DNA of 34,336 bases from Rhodoferax sp. (GTDB lineage Bacteria > Pseudomonadota > Gammaproteobacteria > Burkholderiales > Burkholderiaceae_C). Both the position numbers and the translations under genes were made by a program. The notes under the pieces were generated by a model. The model saw only the letters and a program-made list of their open reading frames with translations, was not told the origin of the DNA and ran no database searches. The stretch lies in the NCBI GenBank assembly GCA_031291295.1, contig JARLJI010000064.1:1-34336 (forward strand), given 5' to 3'. Shown here in pieces: positions 25,006-34,336 of the stretch; position 1 is the stretch's first letter, and each line of letters begins with the position of its first letter.

Positions 25006-26277
25006 ATGCAGATTTACATGGTTGGCGGTGCGGTGCGCGATGCCTTGCTGGGCTTGCCGGTGCAGGACCGCGACTGGGTCGTGGTGGGCGCCACGCCCGA
25101 GGCGATGGTCGCGCTGGGCTATCTGCCGGTGGGCCGGGACTTCCCCGTGTTCCTGCACCCGCAAACCCGCGAGGAGTATGCGCTGGCGCGCACCGAGCGC
25201 AAAACCGCGCGCGGCTACCACGGCTTTGCCTTCCACACCGCGCCGGACGTGACGCTGGAGCAGGATTTGGCGCGGCGCGACCTGACTATCAATTCAATAG
25301 CTGTCAGTGCAGATGCAGCAACGGCGTCAAGCCTGTTTCATGTCAATCCCGAGGCCCTGATCGACCCTTTCGGCGGGCAGCGGGACTTGCGCAGCAAGAC
25401 CTTTCGCCATGTCACCGAGGCCTTTCGCGAAGACCCGGTGCGCATCCTGCGCGTGGCGCGCTTTGCGGCGCGCTTTGCCGACTTCCATGTGGCGCCCGAG
25501 ACGATGCGGCTGATGCAGGACATGGTCAGCCACGGCGAGGTCGATGCGCTGGTGGCCGAGCGCGTCTGGCGGGAACTGGCTCGTGGCCTGATGGAGAACA
25601 CGCCGTCACGCCTGTTCGAGGTGCTGCGCGAGTGCGGCGCACTGCGTGTCCTGCTGCCGGAAGTCGACAGGCTCTGGGGCGTGCCGCAGCCCGCGCAGCA
25701 TCACCCGGAGGTCGATACCGGCGTCCATCTGATGCTGGTGCTCGACATGAGCGCGCGACTCGGCGCCTCGCTGCCGGTGCGTTTCGCCTGCCTGATGCAC
25801 GACCTCGGCAAAGGCACGACGCCGGCCGAAGGATTGCCGCGCCACATCGGCCATGAGGAGCGCAGCGTCAAACTGGTCAAGAGCGTGTGCGCGCGGCTGC
25901 GCGTGCCCACCGAATGCCGCGAGCTGGCCGAGGTGGTGGCGCGCGAGCACGGCAACATCCACCGCAGCGGCGACTTCCAGGCGGCGGCGATGGTGCGCCT
26001 GCTGGAGCGCTGCGACGCGTTTCGCAAACCGCAGCGACTCGCGGATGTGCTGCTGGCCTGCGAGTGCGACGCGCGCGGCCGCCTGGGGCTGCAAGACAGC
26101 GCCTATCCCCAGCGCGAGCGGCTGCTCGGGGCATTGGCTGTCGCGCAGCAGGTCGCTACAAACTCAATAGCAGAAAGTGCACAGTCCACGGGGGTTACGG
26201 GCCCAAAGATTGGAGAGTTGATTCATCAGGCGCGGGTCGCGGCGGTCGCGGCTCGCTGGCCTGCAGCTGGCGCCTGA
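25006..26277 (+). CDS. cca: Multifunctional CCA-adding enzyme (tRNA nucleotidyltransferase / HD phosphohydrolase)
   Basis: The 423-residue enzyme adds and repairs the 3' CCA of tRNA. It belongs to the long proteobacterial type with an HD domain. Motifs seen: YMVGGAVRDALLG (4-16), catalytic DRD at 21-23, YALARTERKT, LARRDLTINSIA (88-99), and the FREDPVRILRVARFAARF helix. HD residues His265-Asp266 lie in LMHDLGKG. The start at 25006 puts GGAVRD at the standard position. It is slightly longer than E. coli Cca (412). Extra residues fall where two repeat-like DNA segments lie, after TINSIA (residues 97-113) and near residues 384-400. Both encode an NSIA-x-SA peptide in the same frame. Convergent with the efflux operon, 7 bases between stops. 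Confidence 0.96.
   Translation: MQIYMVGGAVRDALLGLPVQDRDWVVVGATPEAMVALGYLPVGRDFPVFLHPQTREEYALARTERKTARGYHGFAFHTAPDVTLEQDLARRDLTINSIAVSADAATASSLFHVNPEALIDPFGGQRDLRSKTFRHVTEAFREDPVRILRVARFAARFADFHVAPETMRLMQDMVSHGEVDALVAERVWRELARGLMENTPSRLFEVLRECGALRVLLPEVDRLWGVPQPAQHHPEVDTGVHLMLVLDMSARLGASLPVRFACLMHDLGKGTTPAEGLPRHIGHEERSVKLVKSVCARLRVPTECRELAEVVAREHGNIHRSGDFQAAAMVRLLERCDAFRKPQRLADVLLACECDARGRLGLQDSAYPQRERLLGALAVAQQVATNSIAESAQSTGVTGPKIGELIHQARVAAVAARWPAAGA
25286..25340 (+). repeat. Degenerate interspersed repeat inside cca (copy A)
   Basis: It begins CTATCAATTCAATAGCTG, continues TCAGTGCAG and ends GTCAAGCCTG. It shares TCAATAGC and the following GTGCA with copy B 870 bases downstream, and both are read in the same frame (NSIA-x-SA). 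It encodes residues that look extra relative to other Cca proteins. Confidence 0.5.
26155..26208 (+). repeat. Degenerate interspersed repeat inside cca (copy B)
   Basis: It begins GCTACAAACTCAATAGCAG, continues AAAGTGCACAGTCC and ends GGTTACGGGCCC. Compared with copy A the left arm, the TCAATAGC core, the GTGCA word and a GCC-containing right end occur in the same order and spacing. Confidence 0.5.
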
Positions 26278-26284
26278 CGCGACT

Positions 26285-27772
26285 CTATTTGCGTTCCGGA
26301 TCGTTGGCCGCATTCACGGCCGCTGTGCTCGGCAAGCTGGTGGCATGCCAGCCGCCGCCCAGCGCCTGGATCAGCTGTACGCTGGCGACGTAGCGGTTGC
26401 CCAGCAGGCTGACGGTGTCGCGCTCGGTGCCGAACGCCGTGGCTTGCGCGGTGACCACATTCAGGTAGCTGACGACACCGGCCTTGTACTGGTTGATCGT
26501 CAGTCTCACCGACTCGCGCGCCGCCTGCAGGGCCGCGTCCTGCACGACAGCCTGCTGCTCCAGGATGCGCAGGGCCGCCAGATTGTCTTCCACCTCCCGG
26601 AAGCCGGTGAGCACGGTTTGCCGGTACAGGGCAACGTCCTGGTCATAGACCGCGCGCGCCTGCCGGCTTAGCGCATCGCGCGCACCGCCGTCGAACAGGG
26701 TCGCCGCCAGTTGCGGGCCGATCGACCAGAAGCGGTTCGGCAGGCTCAGCAGGTTGGCAAAGGTCGAGCCCTGGTAACCGGCCGACCCGGTCAGGCTCAG
26801 GGCCGGAAAATACGCGGCCTTCGCCACGCCGATCTGGGCATTGGCCGCGGCGACCTGGCGTTCCGCGGCTGCGACGTCAGGCCGGCGCTCCAGCAGTTGC
26901 GAGGGCAGGCCGGCCTCGGGAACCGGTGGTGGCGGCACCGCCGTGAGCGGCGCGGGGGCGATGGAGAAAGTCGAGGCCGGCTGGCCCACCAGCAGCGCAA
27001 TCGCGTGCTCCAGCTGGGCCCGCTGCACGCCCAGGTTGATGGCCTGGGCCTGCGCGGTTTTGAGTTGCGTGTCGGCCGCCACCACATCGGCCTGCGCCGA
27101 CACGCCGCCGACATAGCGGTTCCTGGTGAGCTGCAGTGATTTCTGGTAGGCGGCGACGGTGTCGGCATACAGCTGGATCTGGGCGTCCACCTGGCGCAGC
27201 GTGAAGTAGCTCTGCGCCAGCTGGCCCTGCGCGCTCAGGCGTGCCGCGGCCAGATCGGCGGCACTGGCCTGGGCGCTGCTGGTTTGCGCCTCGGTGGCGC
27301 GCCGCACCTTGCCCCAGATATCGGGCTCCCAGGACGCGCCCAGCGACAGCGAGACGTTGTTGCTGATACCGGAAGAGGAAGTGCCCGTGGTCACACGGCC
27401 GCCGACCTGCGATCGCGTCGCCGCCGCACTCAGGCCAACGGTCGGGAAGTAGGCGGCCCGCGCCGACTCCACCAGCGCGCGCGCCTGCTCGTACTGCGCG
27501 GCGGCCGCCTTCACGGTCTGGTTCGAAATATCCACCTGCTCGATCAGGGCGTTGAGGCGGGCATCGCCAAACACCTCCCACCATTTGCCGCGATCCGCGG
27601 TGTCGGCGGGCTGGGCCACGGCCCAGCCGCTGTTTTCCTTGTAGGCGACCGGGGCAGCGGTGTCGGGCTTGACGTAATCGGGGCCGACCGCGCAAGCGCC
27701 CAGCAGCGTGCAGACGGCCAGCGTCATGGCCACGGCCAGCGGCGTATCGGGAGTTGGATAACGGGTGCTCAT
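26285..27772 (-). CDS. RND efflux outer-membrane factor lipoprotein (NodT/OprM type)
   Basis: The 495-residue protein has a lipoprotein signal with lipobox LLGAC (Cys27). The conserved opening AVGPDYVKPD and WWEVFGDARLNALIEQ follow. Two repeated OEP halves contain helical hairpins: LGASWEPDIWGKVRRATEA, YFTLRQVDAQIQLY, and later LLERRPDVAAAERQVAAANA. It trimerises into the TolC-like channel that completes a tripartite pump with MdtA and MdtBC. GAGG precedes the ATG. It is the last gene of the operon, 55 bases after mdtC, and converges on cca with 7 bases between stops. The arrangement mdtA-mdtB-mdtC-OMF is standard in beta-proteobacteria, which supports its role as the cognate exit channel. 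Confidence 0.94.
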   Translation of the reverse strand: MSTRYPTPDTPLAVAMTLAVCTLLGACAVGPDYVKPDTAAPVAYKENSGWAVAQPADTADRGKWWEVFGDARLNALIEQVDISNQTVKAAAAQYEQARALVESARAAYFPTVGLSAAATRSQVGGRVTTGTSSSGISNNVSLSLGASWEPDIWGKVRRATEAQTSSAQASAADLAAARLSAQGQLAQSYFTLRQVDAQIQLYADTVAAYQKSLQLTRNRYVGGVSAQADVVAADTQLKTAQAQAINLGVQRAQLEHAIALLVGQPASTFSIAPAPLTAVPPPPVPEAGLPSQLLERRPDVAAAERQVAAANAQIGVAKAAYFPALSLTGSAGYQGSTFANLLSLPNRFWSIGPQLAATLFDGGARDALSRQARAVYDQDVALYRQTVLTGFREVEDNLAALRILEQQAVVQDAALQAARESVRLTINQYKAGVVSYLNVVTAQATAFGTERDTVSLLGNRYVASVQLIQALGGGWHATSLPSTAAVNAANDPERK

Positions 27773-27827
27773 ACAGAAACCTCTGCGCTACGCGCTACGA
27801 TATTCGCCTTGGGAGCGGCCCTGCGGC

Positions 27828-30800
27828 TCATGGCTTTTCCTGCCCCGCAAAAATAGGTCGGCCTGGACCTGTGCGCCTGCGCGCATAGCGCGCCTTGCTC
27901 CACAGGCTGAGCCGGTCCAGATAAAGGTACACGACGGGCGTCGTGTACAGCGTCAGCAACTGGCTCACCATCAGGCCGCCGACGATGGCGATGCCCAGCG
28001 GCTGGCGCAGCTCGGCGCCGTCGCCATGGCCCAGCGCCAGCGGAATGGCGCCGAACATCGCCGCCATGGTGGTCATCATGATGGGGCGGAAACGCAGCCG
28101 GCAGGCCTCGAAGATCGCGTCACGGGGCGTCATGCCCAGACGGCGCTCGGCGTCCAGCGCGAAGTCGATCATCATGATGGCGTTTTTCTTCACGATGCCG
28201 ATCAACAAAATGACGCCGATCAGCGCGATCAGGCTGAACTCGGTGCCGGTCAGCAGCAGCGCCAGCAGCGCGCCAACGCCGGCCGAGGGCAGGGTCGACA
28301 GAATGGTCAGCGGGTGCACATAGCTCTCGTACAGCACGCCGAGCACGATGTAGACCGCCAGCAGCGCGGTCAGGATCAGCAGGGGCTGGCTGCTCAAAGA
28401 ACCCTGGAAGGCATTGGCCGTGCCTTGAAAGCTCCCGTGCAGGCCGCTTGGCACGCCCAACCTAGCCATCGCATTGTCGATCGCGCTGCTGGCGTCCGAC
28501 AGCGACACGCCGGGCGGCAGGTTGAACGAAATCGTCGAGGCCGTGAATTGCCCCTGATGGTTCACCGACAGCGCGGTACTGGTGGGCGCATACGTGGCGA
28601 AGGCGGCCAGCGGAATCTGTGGCTCCGGCTGGGTCGAGAGCGTCAGCGCCAGCGATGTGTTGGCCGACAGCTTGCCGCCCGCCGTTAGCGCCGGCGCGGT
28701 CTGCAGGGCGGACGAGGTCGGCGCCAGATTGGCCTGCGACCGGGGTACGCTGACGTAGGTTTTCTGCAGCGTGGCCGGACTCTGCCAGTACTCGGGCGAG
28801 GCCTCCATCACCACGTGGTACTGGTTCATCGCGTTGTAGATGGTCGATATCTGGCGCTGGCCGAACAGGTCGTAGAGCGAGGCGTCGATCAGCTGCGGCG
28901 TGACGCCCATGCGCATGGCCGTGGCGCGGTCGATGGTCAGCGTGGTTTGCAGCCCATGGTCCTGCTGGTCGCTGCTGACGTCGGCCAGTTCTGGCAGGCC
29001 CGACAGGGCCAGGGTGATCTTGGGCTCCCAGGCGCGCAACACGGCCAGGTCGTCGGCCTGCAGCGTGTACTGGTACTGGGCGTTGCTTTGCCGGCCGCCC
29101 ACGCGGATATCCTGCACAGCCTGCAAAAACAGGCTGGCGCCGGCCACGTGCGAGAGCTTGCCGCGCAGCCGCGCGATCACCTTGTCGGCCGAGTCCTTGC
29201 GCACGCCCAGCGGTTTGAGCGAGACGAAAACAAAGCCGCTGTTGACGCGTCCGCCGCCGGTGAAGCCAACTACCGTTTCCACATCCTTGTCGGACCTGAC
29301 GATCTGCACGAACTCGGCGAATTTCTGCTTCATGGCCTGGAACGAAATCGCCTGGTCGCCCTGGATGCTGCCCACCAGCCGGCCGGTGTCCTGCTGCGGG
29401 AAAAAACCCTTGGGAATGATCACATACAAGTACACGTTCAGCGCAATCGTCGCCAGCAGAATGACCACCATGAGCGGCGCAAAGCGCAGCGCCCAGGCCA
29501 GCGAGCGCTCATAGCCGCGCAGCATGCCGTTGAAAAACCGCTCGCTCCACAGGTACAGGCGCCCGGGCTGGCGTGCCGCCTGCGCGCCGCGGGCCTTGAG
29601 CAGGCGCGCGCACATCATCGGCGTGGTGGTGAGCGACACCACCAGCGACACCAGGATCGCCACCGACAGCGTGATGGCGAATTCACGGAACAGGCGCCCG
29701 ACGATGCCGCCCATGAGCAGCAGCGGAATGAACACCGCGATCAGCGACAGGCTCATCGACAGCACCGTGAAGCCGACCTCGCGCGCGCCCTGCAGGGCCG
29801 CGGCGAACGGCTTCATGCCGTCCTCGATGTGGCGCGACACGTTTTCCAGCACCACGATGGCATCGTCCACCACGAAGCCGGTGGCAATCGTCAGCGCCAT
29901 CAGCGAGAGGTTGTCCAGGCTGAAGCCCAGCAGGTACATCACGCCGAAGGTGCCAATCAGCGATACCGGCACGGCCACGCTGGGAATCAGGGTGGCGCGC
30001 CAGTTGCGCAGAAAGGCGAACACCACCATGATGACCAGCGCGATCGAGATCATCAGCGTGCGCTCGGTATCCTTCAGGGACGCGCGGATGGTGGGTGTGC
30101 GGTCCACCGACACCGTGAGGTTGATGGCGGCGGGAATCGAGGCGCGCAACTGCGGCAAGAGCGCGCGCACCCGGTCCACCGTCTCGATGATGTTGGCGCC
30201 CGGCTGGCGGTACAGGATCACCAGCACTGACGGTTTGCCATTGGTCTGGCCGGCATTGCGCAGGTCGGCCACCGAATCCACCACCTGGGCCACGTCGCTC
30301 ACACGCACCGGCGCGCCGTTGCGGTAGGCGACGATCAGGGGCATGTATTCGGCGGCGGTCGTGGCCTGGTCGTTGGCATAGATCTGCCAGTTGCGCGCGC
30401 CGTCTTCCACGATGCCCTTGGGCCGGTTTGCGTTGGTGGCCGCCACCGCCGTGCGCACGTCGGCCGTGCCGATGCCGTATTTGTTGAGCGCGGTCGGGTT
30501 CAGCTCGATGCGCACCGCCGGCTGTGAGCTGCCGCCCACGCTGACCTGGCCGATGCCGTCCACCTGCGCCAGTTTTTGCGCCAGGATGCTGTCGGCCGCG
30601 TCGTACATCTGCCCCTGCGTCATCGTGTCCGAGGTCAGCGACAGAATCAGCACCGGCGCATCGGCCGGATTCACCTTGCGGTAGGTCGGGTTGCTCGGCA
30701 TGCCGCTGGGCAGCAGGGTGCGCGCCGCATTCAGCGCGGCCTGCACGTCGCGCGCGGCGCCGTCGATGTCGCGGCTCAGGTCGAACTGCAGCGTGATGCG

Positions 30801-31067
30801 CATCGAATTCAGTGCGCTGCTCGAGGTGATCTCCGTGACGCCGGCAATGCTGCCCAGCGCGCGCTCCAGCGGCGTGGCCACCGTGGCGGCCATGGTCTCC
30901 GGGCTGGCGCCGGGCAGCGAGGCCGACACGGAGATGGTCGGGAAGTCCACCTGCGGCAGGGGTGAGACCGGCAGCAACCGGAACGCGACCAGACCGGCCA
31001 GCGCGATGCCCAGCGTCAAGAGCGTGGTCGCGACCGGGCGCTCGATGAACGGCTTGGAGATGTTCAT
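27828..31067 (-). CDS. mdtC: RND multidrug efflux permease, MdtC subunit
   Basis: The 1079-residue protein is an inner-membrane RND pump subunit of the HAE-1/AcrB group. It shows the N-terminal helix [19 protein letters not shown], porter segments ([20 protein letters not shown], and [15 protein letters not shown]), and the proton-relay aspartates in [17 protein letters not shown] second half repeats the layout ([20 protein letters not shown], then [12 protein letters not shown]). Assignment to MdtC rests on its place after mdtB and on the paired-heteromer arrangement. It is about 40-50 residues longer than typical MdtC. Most of the excess is an Ala/Ser/Thr-rich insertion near residues 770-815, before IPLAAFATY, in the second porter region. 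The gap to mdtB is 30 bases. Confidence 0.95.
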   Translation of the reverse strand: MNISKPFIERPVATTLLTLGIALAGLVAFRLLPVSPLPQVDFPTISVSASLPGASPETMAATVATPLERALGSIAGVTEITSSSALNSMRITLQFDLSRDIDGAARDVQAALNAARTLLPSGMPSNPTYRKVNPADAPVLILSLTSDTMTQGQMYDAADSILAQKLAQVDGIGQVSVGGSSQPAVRIELNPTALNKYGIGTADVRTAVAATNANRPKGIVEDGARNWQIYANDQATTAAEYMPLIVAYRNGAPVRVSDVAQVVDSVADLRNAGQTNGKPSVLVILYRQPGANIIETVDRVRALLPQLRASIPAAINLTVSVDRTPTIRASLKDTERTLMISIALVIMVVFAFLRNWRATLIPSVAVPVSLIGTFGVMYLLGFSLDNLSLMALTIATGFVVDDAIVVLENVSRHIEDGMKPFAAALQGAREVGFTVLSMSLSLIAVFIPLLLMGGIVGRLFREFAITLSVAILVSLVVSLTTTPMMCARLLKARGAQAARQPGRLYLWSERFFNGMLRGYERSLAWALRFAPLMVVILLATIALNVYLYVIIPKGFFPQQDTGRLVGSIQGDQAISFQAMKQKFAEFVQIVRSDKDVETVVGFTGGGRVNSGFVFVSLKPLGVRKDSADKVIARLRGKLSHVAGASLFLQAVQDIRVGGRQSNAQYQYTLQADDLAVLRAWEPKITLALSGLPELADVSSDQQDHGLQTTLTIDRATAMRMGVTPQLIDASLYDLFGQRQISTIYNAMNQYHVVMEASPEYWQSPATLQKTYVSVPRSQANLAPTSSALQTAPALTAGGKLSANTSLALTLSTQPEPQIPLAAFATYAPTSTALSVNHQGQFTASTISFNLPPGVSLSDASSAIDNAMARLGVPSGLHGSFQGTANAFQGSLSSQPLLILTALLAVYIVLGVLYESYVHPLTILSTLPSAGVGALLALLLTGTEFSLIALIGVILLIGIVKKNAIMMIDFALDAERRLGMTPRDAIFEACRLRFRPIMMTTMAAMFGAIPLALGHGDGAELRQPLGIAIVGGLMVSQLLTLYTTPVVYLYLDRLSLWSKARYARRRTGPGRPIFAGQEKP

Positions 31068-31097
31068 GGTCGGGTCAATGCGCTCAAGGCCGGGGCC

Positions 31098-34000
31098 TCA
31101 TGGCTGGGCTGGCGTGGGCGCCGGGTCCATCGCCGACGTCGCATCCGGATCCGCGTCGGGGCTGCCAAAGCGCTTTTTCATGCGCCGCGCCATGCGGTCG
31201 AACGCCAGGTAGATCACCGGCGTGGTGAACAGCGTCAGCACCTGCGACACCAGCAAGCCGCCGACCATGGTGATGCCCAGCGGCTGGCGCAACTCCGAGC
31301 CGACGCCGCCGCCGAGCATCAGGGGCAACGCGCCGAGCAGGGCGGACATCGTCGTCATCAGGATGGGGCGGAAGCGCAACAGGCAGGCCTGGTGGATCGC
31401 TTCGCGCGGCGACTTGCCCTCGTGCCGCTCGGCCTCCAGTGCGAAGTCGATCATCATGATGGCGTTTTTCTTGACGATACCGATCAAGAGGATGATGCCG
31501 ATGATCGCGATGATGTCGATGTCATGCCCCGTGAGCATCAGCGACAGCAGCGCGCCGACCCCGGCGGAGGGCAGTGTGGACAGGATCGTGACCGGATGGA
31601 TGTAGCTCTCGTACAGCACCCCGAGCACGATGTACATCGTGATGACGGCCGCCAGGATCAGCAGCAGCGTGTTGCTGAGCGAGGCCTGGAACGCCAGCGC
31701 CGCGCCCTGGAAGCTGGTCTGCACGCTCAGGGGCAGGCCGATCCCGGCCTCGGCCGCCTTGATCGCATTGACGGCATCGCCCAGCGAGGCGCCCGCTGCC
31801 AGGTTGAACGAGATCGTCGCGGCGGAGAATTGGCTCAGGTGGTTCACCACCAGCGGCGCCGTCTTCTCGGAAATGCGGGCGATGCTGGACAGCGGAATCT
31901 GGCCGCCGCTGCCCGTGACCAGGTAGATGCCGTTCAGCGCGGCGGGGCCCTTCTGGAATTCGGGCTTGACCTCCATCACCACGCGGTACTGGTTGGACTG
32001 CGTGTAGATCGTTGAAATCATGCGCTGGCCGAAGGCGTTGTACAGCGCGTTGTCGATCGCCGCCGTGGTGATCCCCAGGCGCGAGGCCGAGTCGCGATCG
32101 ATGTCGATATAGGCCTGCAGGCCCTCATCCTGCAGGTTGCTGGCCACGTCCGCCAGTTGCGGGATTTGCTGCAGGCGTGTGACCAGTCGGGGCACCCACA
32201 CACTGAGCTCATCCGGGTCCGCGTCTTCCAGGCTGAACTGGTACTGGGTACGGCTGACGCTGTCCTCGATGGTCAGATCCTGCACCGGCTGCATGTACAG
32301 CTTGATGCCCGGCACATCGGCGTCGAGCTTGGGCCCCAGGCGCCGGATCACGTCACTGGCGCTGATGCCGCGCACCGCCTTGGGCTTGAGGTTGATCTGC
32401 AGGCGCCCGCTGTTCAGCGTGACGTTGGTGCCGTCGACCCCGATGAACGACGACAGGCTCTCCACCGCGGGGTCCTGCAGCACCACCCGGGCCAGCGCCT
32501 GCTGGCGCTCGCCCATGGTGGCGAACGAAACCGATTGCGTGGCCTCGGAAATGCCCTGGATCACCCCGGTGTCCTGCACCGGAAAAAACCCTTTCGGCAC
32601 GAACACATAGAGCAGCACCGTGAGCACGAGCGTGCCGAAGGCGACGAGCAGCGTCAGCATCTGGCGGTCCAGCACCCATTCGAGCGCCCGGCCGTAGTGG
32701 GCGATGACGTTGTCGAAAAAGGCCCCGCTCCTGCGGAAAAACCAGCCCTGTTTTTCGGGCGGCGTGTGGCGCAGCAGCCGCGCGCACATCATCGGGGTCA
32801 GGGTCAGCGACACCACCGCGGAGATCAGAATGGCGACCGCGAGCGTCACGGCGAATTCGCGGAACAGCCGCCCCACCACATCGCCCATGAAGAGCAGCGG
32901 GATCAGCACCGCAATCAGCGACACGGTCAGCGAGATGATCGTGAAGCCGATCTGCGCCGAGCCTTTGAGGGCCGCCTCCAGCGGCTTCATGCCCTCCTCG
33001 ATATAGCGCGAGATGTTCTCGATCATCACGATCGCATCGTCCACCACGAAGCCGGTGGCAATCGTCAGCGCCATCAGGGTCAGGTTGTTGATGGAAAAAC
33101 CGGCGAAGTACATGACGCCGAAGGTGCCGACCAGCGACAGCGGCACCGCAACGCTGGGAATGATAGTGGCCGGCACGTTGCGCAGGAACACAAAGATCAC
33201 CATCACCACCAGCGCCACCGACAGCAGCAGCTCGAACTCCACGTCGCTGACCGAGGCCCGGATGGTGGTGGTCCGGTCCGTCAGGACCTTGACGTCGATG
33301 GCGCCCGGCAGCGTGGCCTGCAGCGCGGGCAAGATCTTCTTGATGTTGTCCACCACACCGATCACGTTGGCGCCCGGCTGGCGCTGGATGTTCATGATGA
33401 TCGCCGGCGTGGTGTTGGCCCAGGCGGCCAGGCGCACGTTCTCGGCCGAATCCTCCACATCGGCAATGTCGGAGATGCGGATGGCGGCGCCGTTCTTGTA
33501 CGCGACGATCAGGCCTTTGTATTCATCGGCCGACTTGAGCTGGTCATTGGCGTCGATGGTCGAGGCCCGCGTCGGCCCGTCGAAGTTGCCCTTGGCCTGG
33601 TTCACGTTGGCATTGCCGATGGCGGTGCGCACGTCGTCGAGGTTGAGCCCGAGCGCGGCCACGGCCTTCGGGTTCAGCTGAATCCGCACGGCCGGCCGCT
33701 GCCCGCCGGACAGCGTCACCAGGCCGACACCCGCCACCTGCGAGAGCTTTTGCGCCAGCCGCGTGTCGATCAGGTCGCTCACCTTGGGCAGCGGCAGTGT
33801 CCTGGAGGTGATCGCCAGCGTCAGAATCGGCGTGTCGGCCGGGTTCACCTTGTTGTAGATGGGCGGCGTCGGCAGGTCCGCGGGCAACAGGTTGCCGCTG
33901 GCGTTGATGGCGGCCTGCACCTCCTGCTCCGCAATGTCCAGACTTAGATCGAGGCTGAACTGCAGCGTGATGACCGACGCGCCACCGGAGCTGGTGGACG

Positions 34001-34241
34001 ACATCTGGTTCAGGCCCGGCATCTGGCCAAAGGTGCGCTCCAGCGGCGCCGTGACGGACGAGGTCATCACGTCCGGGCTGGCGCCCGGGTACAGCGTGAT
34101 GACCTGGATGGTGGGGTAATCGACTTCCGGCAGGGCCGACAGCGGCAACTGCCTGAACGCCACGATGCCGGCCAGCAGGATGGCCAGCATCAGCAGCGAT
34201 GTCGCGACCGGCCGCAGAATGAAGATGCGTGACGGGTTCAT
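31098..34241 (-). CDS. mdtB: RND multidrug efflux permease, MdtB subunit
   Basis: The 1047-residue protein is the partner of MdtC in a B2C heterotrimeric RND pump. It opens [20 protein letters not shown] and contains [20 protein letters not shown]. The proton-relay aspartates lie in [16 protein letters not shown], a second central motif is [15 protein letters not shown], and near the end come [20 protein letters not shown] and [19 protein letters not shown]. In E. coli MdtB performs proton translocation while MdtC handles drug binding. Exported substrates there include bile salts and novobiocin; substrates here are unknown. The start lies 9 bases after the mdtA stop without a strong ribosome site, suggesting translational coupling. 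A short Pro/Asp/Ala-rich tail ends the protein. Confidence 0.95.
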   Translation of the reverse strand: MNPSRIFILRPVATSLLMLAILLAGIVAFRQLPLSALPEVDYPTIQVITLYPGASPDVMTSSVTAPLERTFGQMPGLNQMSSTSSGGASVITLQFSLDLSLDIAEQEVQAAINASGNLLPADLPTPPIYNKVNPADTPILTLAITSRTLPLPKVSDLIDTRLAQKLSQVAGVGLVTLSGGQRPAVRIQLNPKAVAALGLNLDDVRTAIGNANVNQAKGNFDGPTRASTIDANDQLKSADEYKGLIVAYKNGAAIRISDIADVEDSAENVRLAAWANTTPAIIMNIQRQPGANVIGVVDNIKKILPALQATLPGAIDVKVLTDRTTTIRASVSDVEFELLLSVALVVMVIFVFLRNVPATIIPSVAVPLSLVGTFGVMYFAGFSINNLTLMALTIATGFVVDDAIVMIENISRYIEEGMKPLEAALKGSAQIGFTIISLTVSLIAVLIPLLFMGDVVGRLFREFAVTLAVAILISAVVSLTLTPMMCARLLRHTPPEKQGWFFRRSGAFFDNVIAHYGRALEWVLDRQMLTLLVAFGTLVLTVLLYVFVPKGFFPVQDTGVIQGISEATQSVSFATMGERQQALARVVLQDPAVESLSSFIGVDGTNVTLNSGRLQINLKPKAVRGISASDVIRRLGPKLDADVPGIKLYMQPVQDLTIEDSVSRTQYQFSLEDADPDELSVWVPRLVTRLQQIPQLADVASNLQDEGLQAYIDIDRDSASRLGITTAAIDNALYNAFGQRMISTIYTQSNQYRVVMEVKPEFQKGPAALNGIYLVTGSGGQIPLSSIARISEKTAPLVVNHLSQFSAATISFNLAAGASLGDAVNAIKAAEAGIGLPLSVQTSFQGAALAFQASLSNTLLLILAAVITMYIVLGVLYESYIHPVTILSTLPSAGVGALLSLMLTGHDIDIIAIIGIILLIGIVKKNAIMMIDFALEAERHEGKSPREAIHQACLLRFRPILMTTMSALLGALPLMLGGGVGSELRQPLGITMVGGLLVSQVLTLFTTPVIYLAFDRMARRMKKRFGSPDADPDATSAMDPAPTPAQP

Positions 34242-34250
34242 GACCAGCTT

Positions 34251-34336
34251 TTAGCGGGCAGCGCTGGCGGCCGGTGCGGCAGGTACCGATGCGCTGGTAG
34301 CCGGTGCGCTGGCGGCCCCCGCCGCGCCGCCCGCAC
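34251..34336 (-). CDS. mdtA: MdtA-like periplasmic adaptor, C-terminal end (cut by window edge)
   Basis: Only the last 27 codons are visible, on the minus strand, ending with TAA at 34253-34251. They form an Ala/Pro/Ser-rich tail (APATSASVPAAPAASAAR) with no domain of its own. Low-complexity ends like this are usual for MdtA-type membrane-fusion proteins of Burkholderiales. The identification rests on position: immediately upstream of mdtB in the same orientation, where mdtA stands in known operons. Confidence 0.6.
   Translation of the reverse strand, partial: AGGAAGAASAPATSASVPAAPAASAAR

Noticed and set aside
28815..33947. Long antisense frames across mdtC and mdtB (471 and 596 codons)
   Set aside because: Low-complexity His/Gln/Arg composition with no domain pattern; mirrors of well-conserved RND genes.

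Overview
The window looks like chromosomal DNA of a high-GC betaproteobacterium, most likely Burkholderiales and probably family Comamonadaceae. This is inferred from the mix of genes: a Bug-type solute-binding protein, a LysR/DUF2917 divergent pair, a complex-I NDUFA9-like gene, MdtABC followed by a NodT-type outer-membrane factor, and degenerate intergenic repeats of a kind I associate with that family. No species assignment is possible by eye.

Positions 1 to about 9600 are an accessory, partly decayed region. It begins inside a tyrosine-recombinase gene cut by the left edge. It continues with an MFS transporter, a flavin monooxygenase, two periplasmic solute-binding proteins of different families, a small remnant of an isocitrate lyase/PEP mutase gene, a remnant of an IS21-family istB gene, a conserved membrane protein, a signal-peptide stub, and a gadB-gadC acid-resistance pair collapsed by two deletions into one chimeric open frame. 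Gene debris, missing partners (no ABC permeases, no TctAB) and several 200-350 base stretches without genes mark it as an eroding genomic island. It ends at the 3' end of glmS, the classic attTn7 neighbourhood.

Positions 9616 to 26277 look like ordinary core chromosome, densely packed: glmS, a divergent Lrp/AsnC regulator behind an AT-rich palindromic promoter, a DUF2726 membrane protein, glmU, a DUF6279 lipoprotein, a metallo-beta-lactamase-fold protein with a TetR regulator, a TfoX-N protein, DUF2917, LysR, an aldo/keto reductase, 5-formyl-THF cyclo-ligase, a soluble lytic transglycosylase, a tiny lipoprotein, an NDUFA9-like reductase, a glutathione S-transferase and the tRNA CCA-adding enzyme. 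GlmS and GlmU together supply UDP-GlcNAc for peptidoglycan and LPS, and Slt recycles peptidoglycan. Three divergent pairs are packed head to head (0, 9 and 25-37 bases between start codons).

Positions 26285 to the right edge carry an RND multidrug-efflux operon on the minus strand: the end of mdtA, then mdtB, mdtC and an outer-membrane factor.

I did not find a convincing undescribed defence or biosynthetic system. The observations most worth checking are a family of short degenerate repeats that sit inside reading frames (twice in cca, and probably in glmU, the DUF6279 gene and the TfoX/DUF2917 junction), the gadB-gadC chimera, and the island ending at glmS.
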